From Zoogloea sp016790385 (GTDB lineage Bacteria > Pseudomonadota > Gammaproteobacteria > Burkholderiales > Rhodocyclaceae): 64,000 nucleotides of DNA. A program made the translations under genes and the position numbers. Location of the stretch: the NCBI RefSeq assembly GCF_041916735.1, contig NZ_JAYRYY010000001.1; one strand, written 5' to 3'. This document shows, piece after piece, positions 62,469 through 64,000 of the stretch (positions are counted from its first letter, which is position 1; each line of letters begins with the position of its first letter). The notes under the pieces are model-generated. The model was given only the letters and a program-made list of their open reading frames with translations. It searched no databases and was not told where the DNA came from.

Positions 62469-62497
62469 TTTTCTGTCCTTTCCCTGTCTTTTCTCCC

Positions 62498-64000
62498 ATG
62501 CTGCGCCATCTCACCATTTGTGACTTCGTCATTGTCGACCGGCTTGAGCTGAGTTTCGAGGCAGGATTTGGAGCATTGACCGGTGAAACTGGCGCTGGCA
62601 AATCCATTCTCCTTGACGCACTCGGACTCGCGCTGGGGAGTAAGGCTGAGGCGGGGGTGGTTCGGGCGGGATGTGCCAAGGCCGAGATAGTTGCCGAGTT
62701 CGATGTTCCGACTGACGGGCCCTTGCGCAGCTGGCTGGTTGAGGAGGCGCTAGGTGTTGACGATGACGTAGTGCTGCTGCGTCGGGTGATTGAATGTGGC
62801 GGCCGTTCCAAGGCGTGGCTGAACGGGGTTCCGGTTGTGTTGGGTCAGTTGCGTAGAGTGGGTGAGTTGTTGGCGGACATCCACGGTCAACACGCACATC
62901 ATGCACTTCTCCGAGGGGACGCCCAGCTTGCCCTTGTCGATGCGCACGGAGGATTGCAAGAACTGGCCAGGAATGTCTCTGAGCGTTATAGCGAATGGGC
63001 TGCGTTACGCCGTGCCCGGAAGCTGGCTGAGGAGAGCGCATCCTCTTCCGAGCGGGAGCGGGAGCTGTTGGGGTGGCAGGTGAGCGAGCTGACGGAGTTG
63101 GCGTTCGATCTCGATGACTGGAGTGCGCTCAACCAGGAGCAGGCCCGTCTTGCCCATGCGGCCAGTCTTATCGAGGGAGCGGGAGAGGTACTGGAAGGGC
63201 TTGCGGAGGGCGAGTACGCGGTGGGGCCGCAGTTGGACCGACTGCTCGGGCGCGTTGCAGAGATGGCGGTGCATGATGGTCAGCTTGCGGACGTCCAGGA
63301 GTTGCTGAGTAGTGCCAGCATTCAGTTTGACGAGGCCATCCATGCAATGCGCCGATACCGCGACCGGCTTGATCTGGACCCCCAGCGCCTTGGAGAAATC
63401 GATCAACGCATCCAGGCCATCACGGGAATGGCTCGAAAGTATCGGGTGCCTCCCGAAAGTTTGCCGGGGATTCTGTCTGAAAGTGTGAGCCGTCTGGAGC
63501 GCCTTACACGTCAGTCCGATCCCGCAGCCTTGGCCAGAGACGAGGCGCTGGCAAGGCAAGCCTACATGACGCCAGCCCTGGCGCTGTCTCAGGCGCGCGA
63601 AAAGGTAGCTACCGATTTGTCGGCGGCGGTGACTGAGGCCATGCAGTCCTTGGCCATGGCGGGAGCGTGCTTCGAAATCGCCCTCAGGCCAGCTGATGAG
63701 GGCGCTGCAAGTGGTTTGGAAACGGTCGAGTTTCTGGTGACCGCGAACGCCAGTCAGCCCCTGCGTTCAATGGCCAAGGTGGCCTCGGGTGGAGAACTTT
63801 CGCGTATTGGGCTGGCCATTCAAGTCATCACCAGTAGAAATGCTGCGACACCAACCCTGATTTTCGATGAAGTGGACGTGGGGATCGGTGGGCGCGTGGC
63901 CGAGATTGTCGGCCGTCTGTTGCGCAAGCTGGGTGTCGATCGCCAGGTTCTCTGCGTCACTCACCTTCCCCAGGTAGCCGCCCAGGCGGATTGGCAGTGG
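62498..64000 (+). CDS. recN: DNA repair protein RecN, C terminus cut by the window end
   Basis: An open frame of 501 codons running off the right edge; RecN is usually about 550 residues. It is an SMC-like ATPase for double-strand-break repair. Walker A is GETGAGKS at 29-36, a long coiled coil spans about 160-380, and the ABC signature VASGGELSRIGLAIQ followed by the Walker B region TLIFDEVDVGIGG and the switch histidine in VTHLPQVAAQAD is near the end. No Shine-Dalgarno stands out before the ATG. Confidence 0.96.
   Translation, partial: MLRHLTICDFVIVDRLELSFEAGFGALTGETGAGKSILLDALGLALGSKAEAGVVRAGCAKAEIVAEFDVPTDGPLRSWLVEEALGVDDDVVLLRRVIECGGRSKAWLNGVPVVLGQLRRVGELLADIHGQHAHHALLRGDAQLALVDAHGGLQELARNVSERYSEWAALRRARKLAEESASSSERERELLGWQVSELTELAFDLDDWSALNQEQARLAHAASLIEGAGEVLEGLAEGEYAVGPQLDRLLGRVAEMAVHDGQLADVQELLSSASIQFDEAIHAMRRYRDRLDLDPQRLGEIDQRIQAITGMARKYRVPPESLPGILSESVSRLERLTRQSDPAALARDEALARQAYMTPALALSQAREKVATDLSAAVTEAMQSLAMAGACFEIALRPADEGAASGLETVEFLVTANASQPLRSMAKVASGGELSRIGLAIQVITSRNAATPTLIFDEVDVGIGGRVAEIVGRLLRKLGVDRQVLCVTHLPQVAAQADWQW

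Overview
This is a GC-rich, gene-dense chromosomal segment. Every recognisable family fits a betaproteobacterium, most likely of the order Rhodocyclales (Azoarcus/Thauera/Zoogloea-like). The lineage call rests on the gene order leuC-entericidin-leuD-leuB-asd-fimV-(EcfT-like)-truA-trpF-trpB-trpA-accD-folC-SPOR-cvpA-purF-metZ, on the cysI-DUF934 pair, and on trxA-rho beside a tRNA-Leu. It is inferred from gene content, not from a tree.

Layout. 1-2.9 kb: end of an AttH/CrtC-like gene, a small lipoprotein, a decayed HigA-type antitoxin next to an intact YefM-YoeB toxin-antitoxin pair, and an orphan amino-acid-type binding protein. 3-6.3 kb: clpB behind a textbook sigma-32 promoter, then a membrane-anchored OmpA-domain protein. 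6.4-11.4 kb: MocR regulator, ccoG, cysI and DUF934. 11.5-13.3 kb: a two-gene operon of unknown function behind a near-perfect sigma-54 promoter. 13.7-21.4 kb: lytic transglycosylase, aldehyde dehydrogenase, tRNA-Leu, rho, trxA, ferredoxin, CBS protein and acyl-CoA ligase. 21.4-24.9 kb: ilvBN behind a valine-rich leader peptide and attenuator, then aroC. 25-27.3 kb: DUF465, MFS transporter and M48 lipoprotein peptidase. 27.4-45.2 kb: the long Leu/Asd/FimV/Trp/AccD/FolC/PurF/MetZ block. 45.2-49.4 kb (minus strand): lpxH, two cyclophilins, an L,D-transpeptidase and a TPR partner. 49.6-52.2 kb: cysS and a second orphan binding protein. 52.3-62.5 kb: dnaJ, dnaK and grpE, a Ser/Thr kinase with a cyclic-nucleotide domain, trxC, a tandem-AP2 protein, a holin-like protein, hemH, hrcA and nadK. 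The window ends inside recN.

How the parts work together. The leu, ilv, asd, trp, aroC and metZ genes form a branched-chain, aromatic and aspartate-family amino-acid biosynthesis core. clpB, grpE and dnaK each have a CTTGAAA-N13-CCCCA-type sigma-32 promoter. hrcA is present as well, but I see no CIRCE operator in the window. Many genes are translationally coupled through 4-base stop/start overlaps.

The strongest candidates for something undescribed are: (1) the sigma-54 operon at 11.5-13.3 kb, whose first product looks like an ISL3 transposase N-terminal region turned regulator; (2) the valine-rich leader and attenuator of ilvBN; (3) the kinase-cNMP fusion divergent from grpE; (4) the tandem AP2 protein. 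Assignments come from reading translations and motifs by eye; no database search was run.
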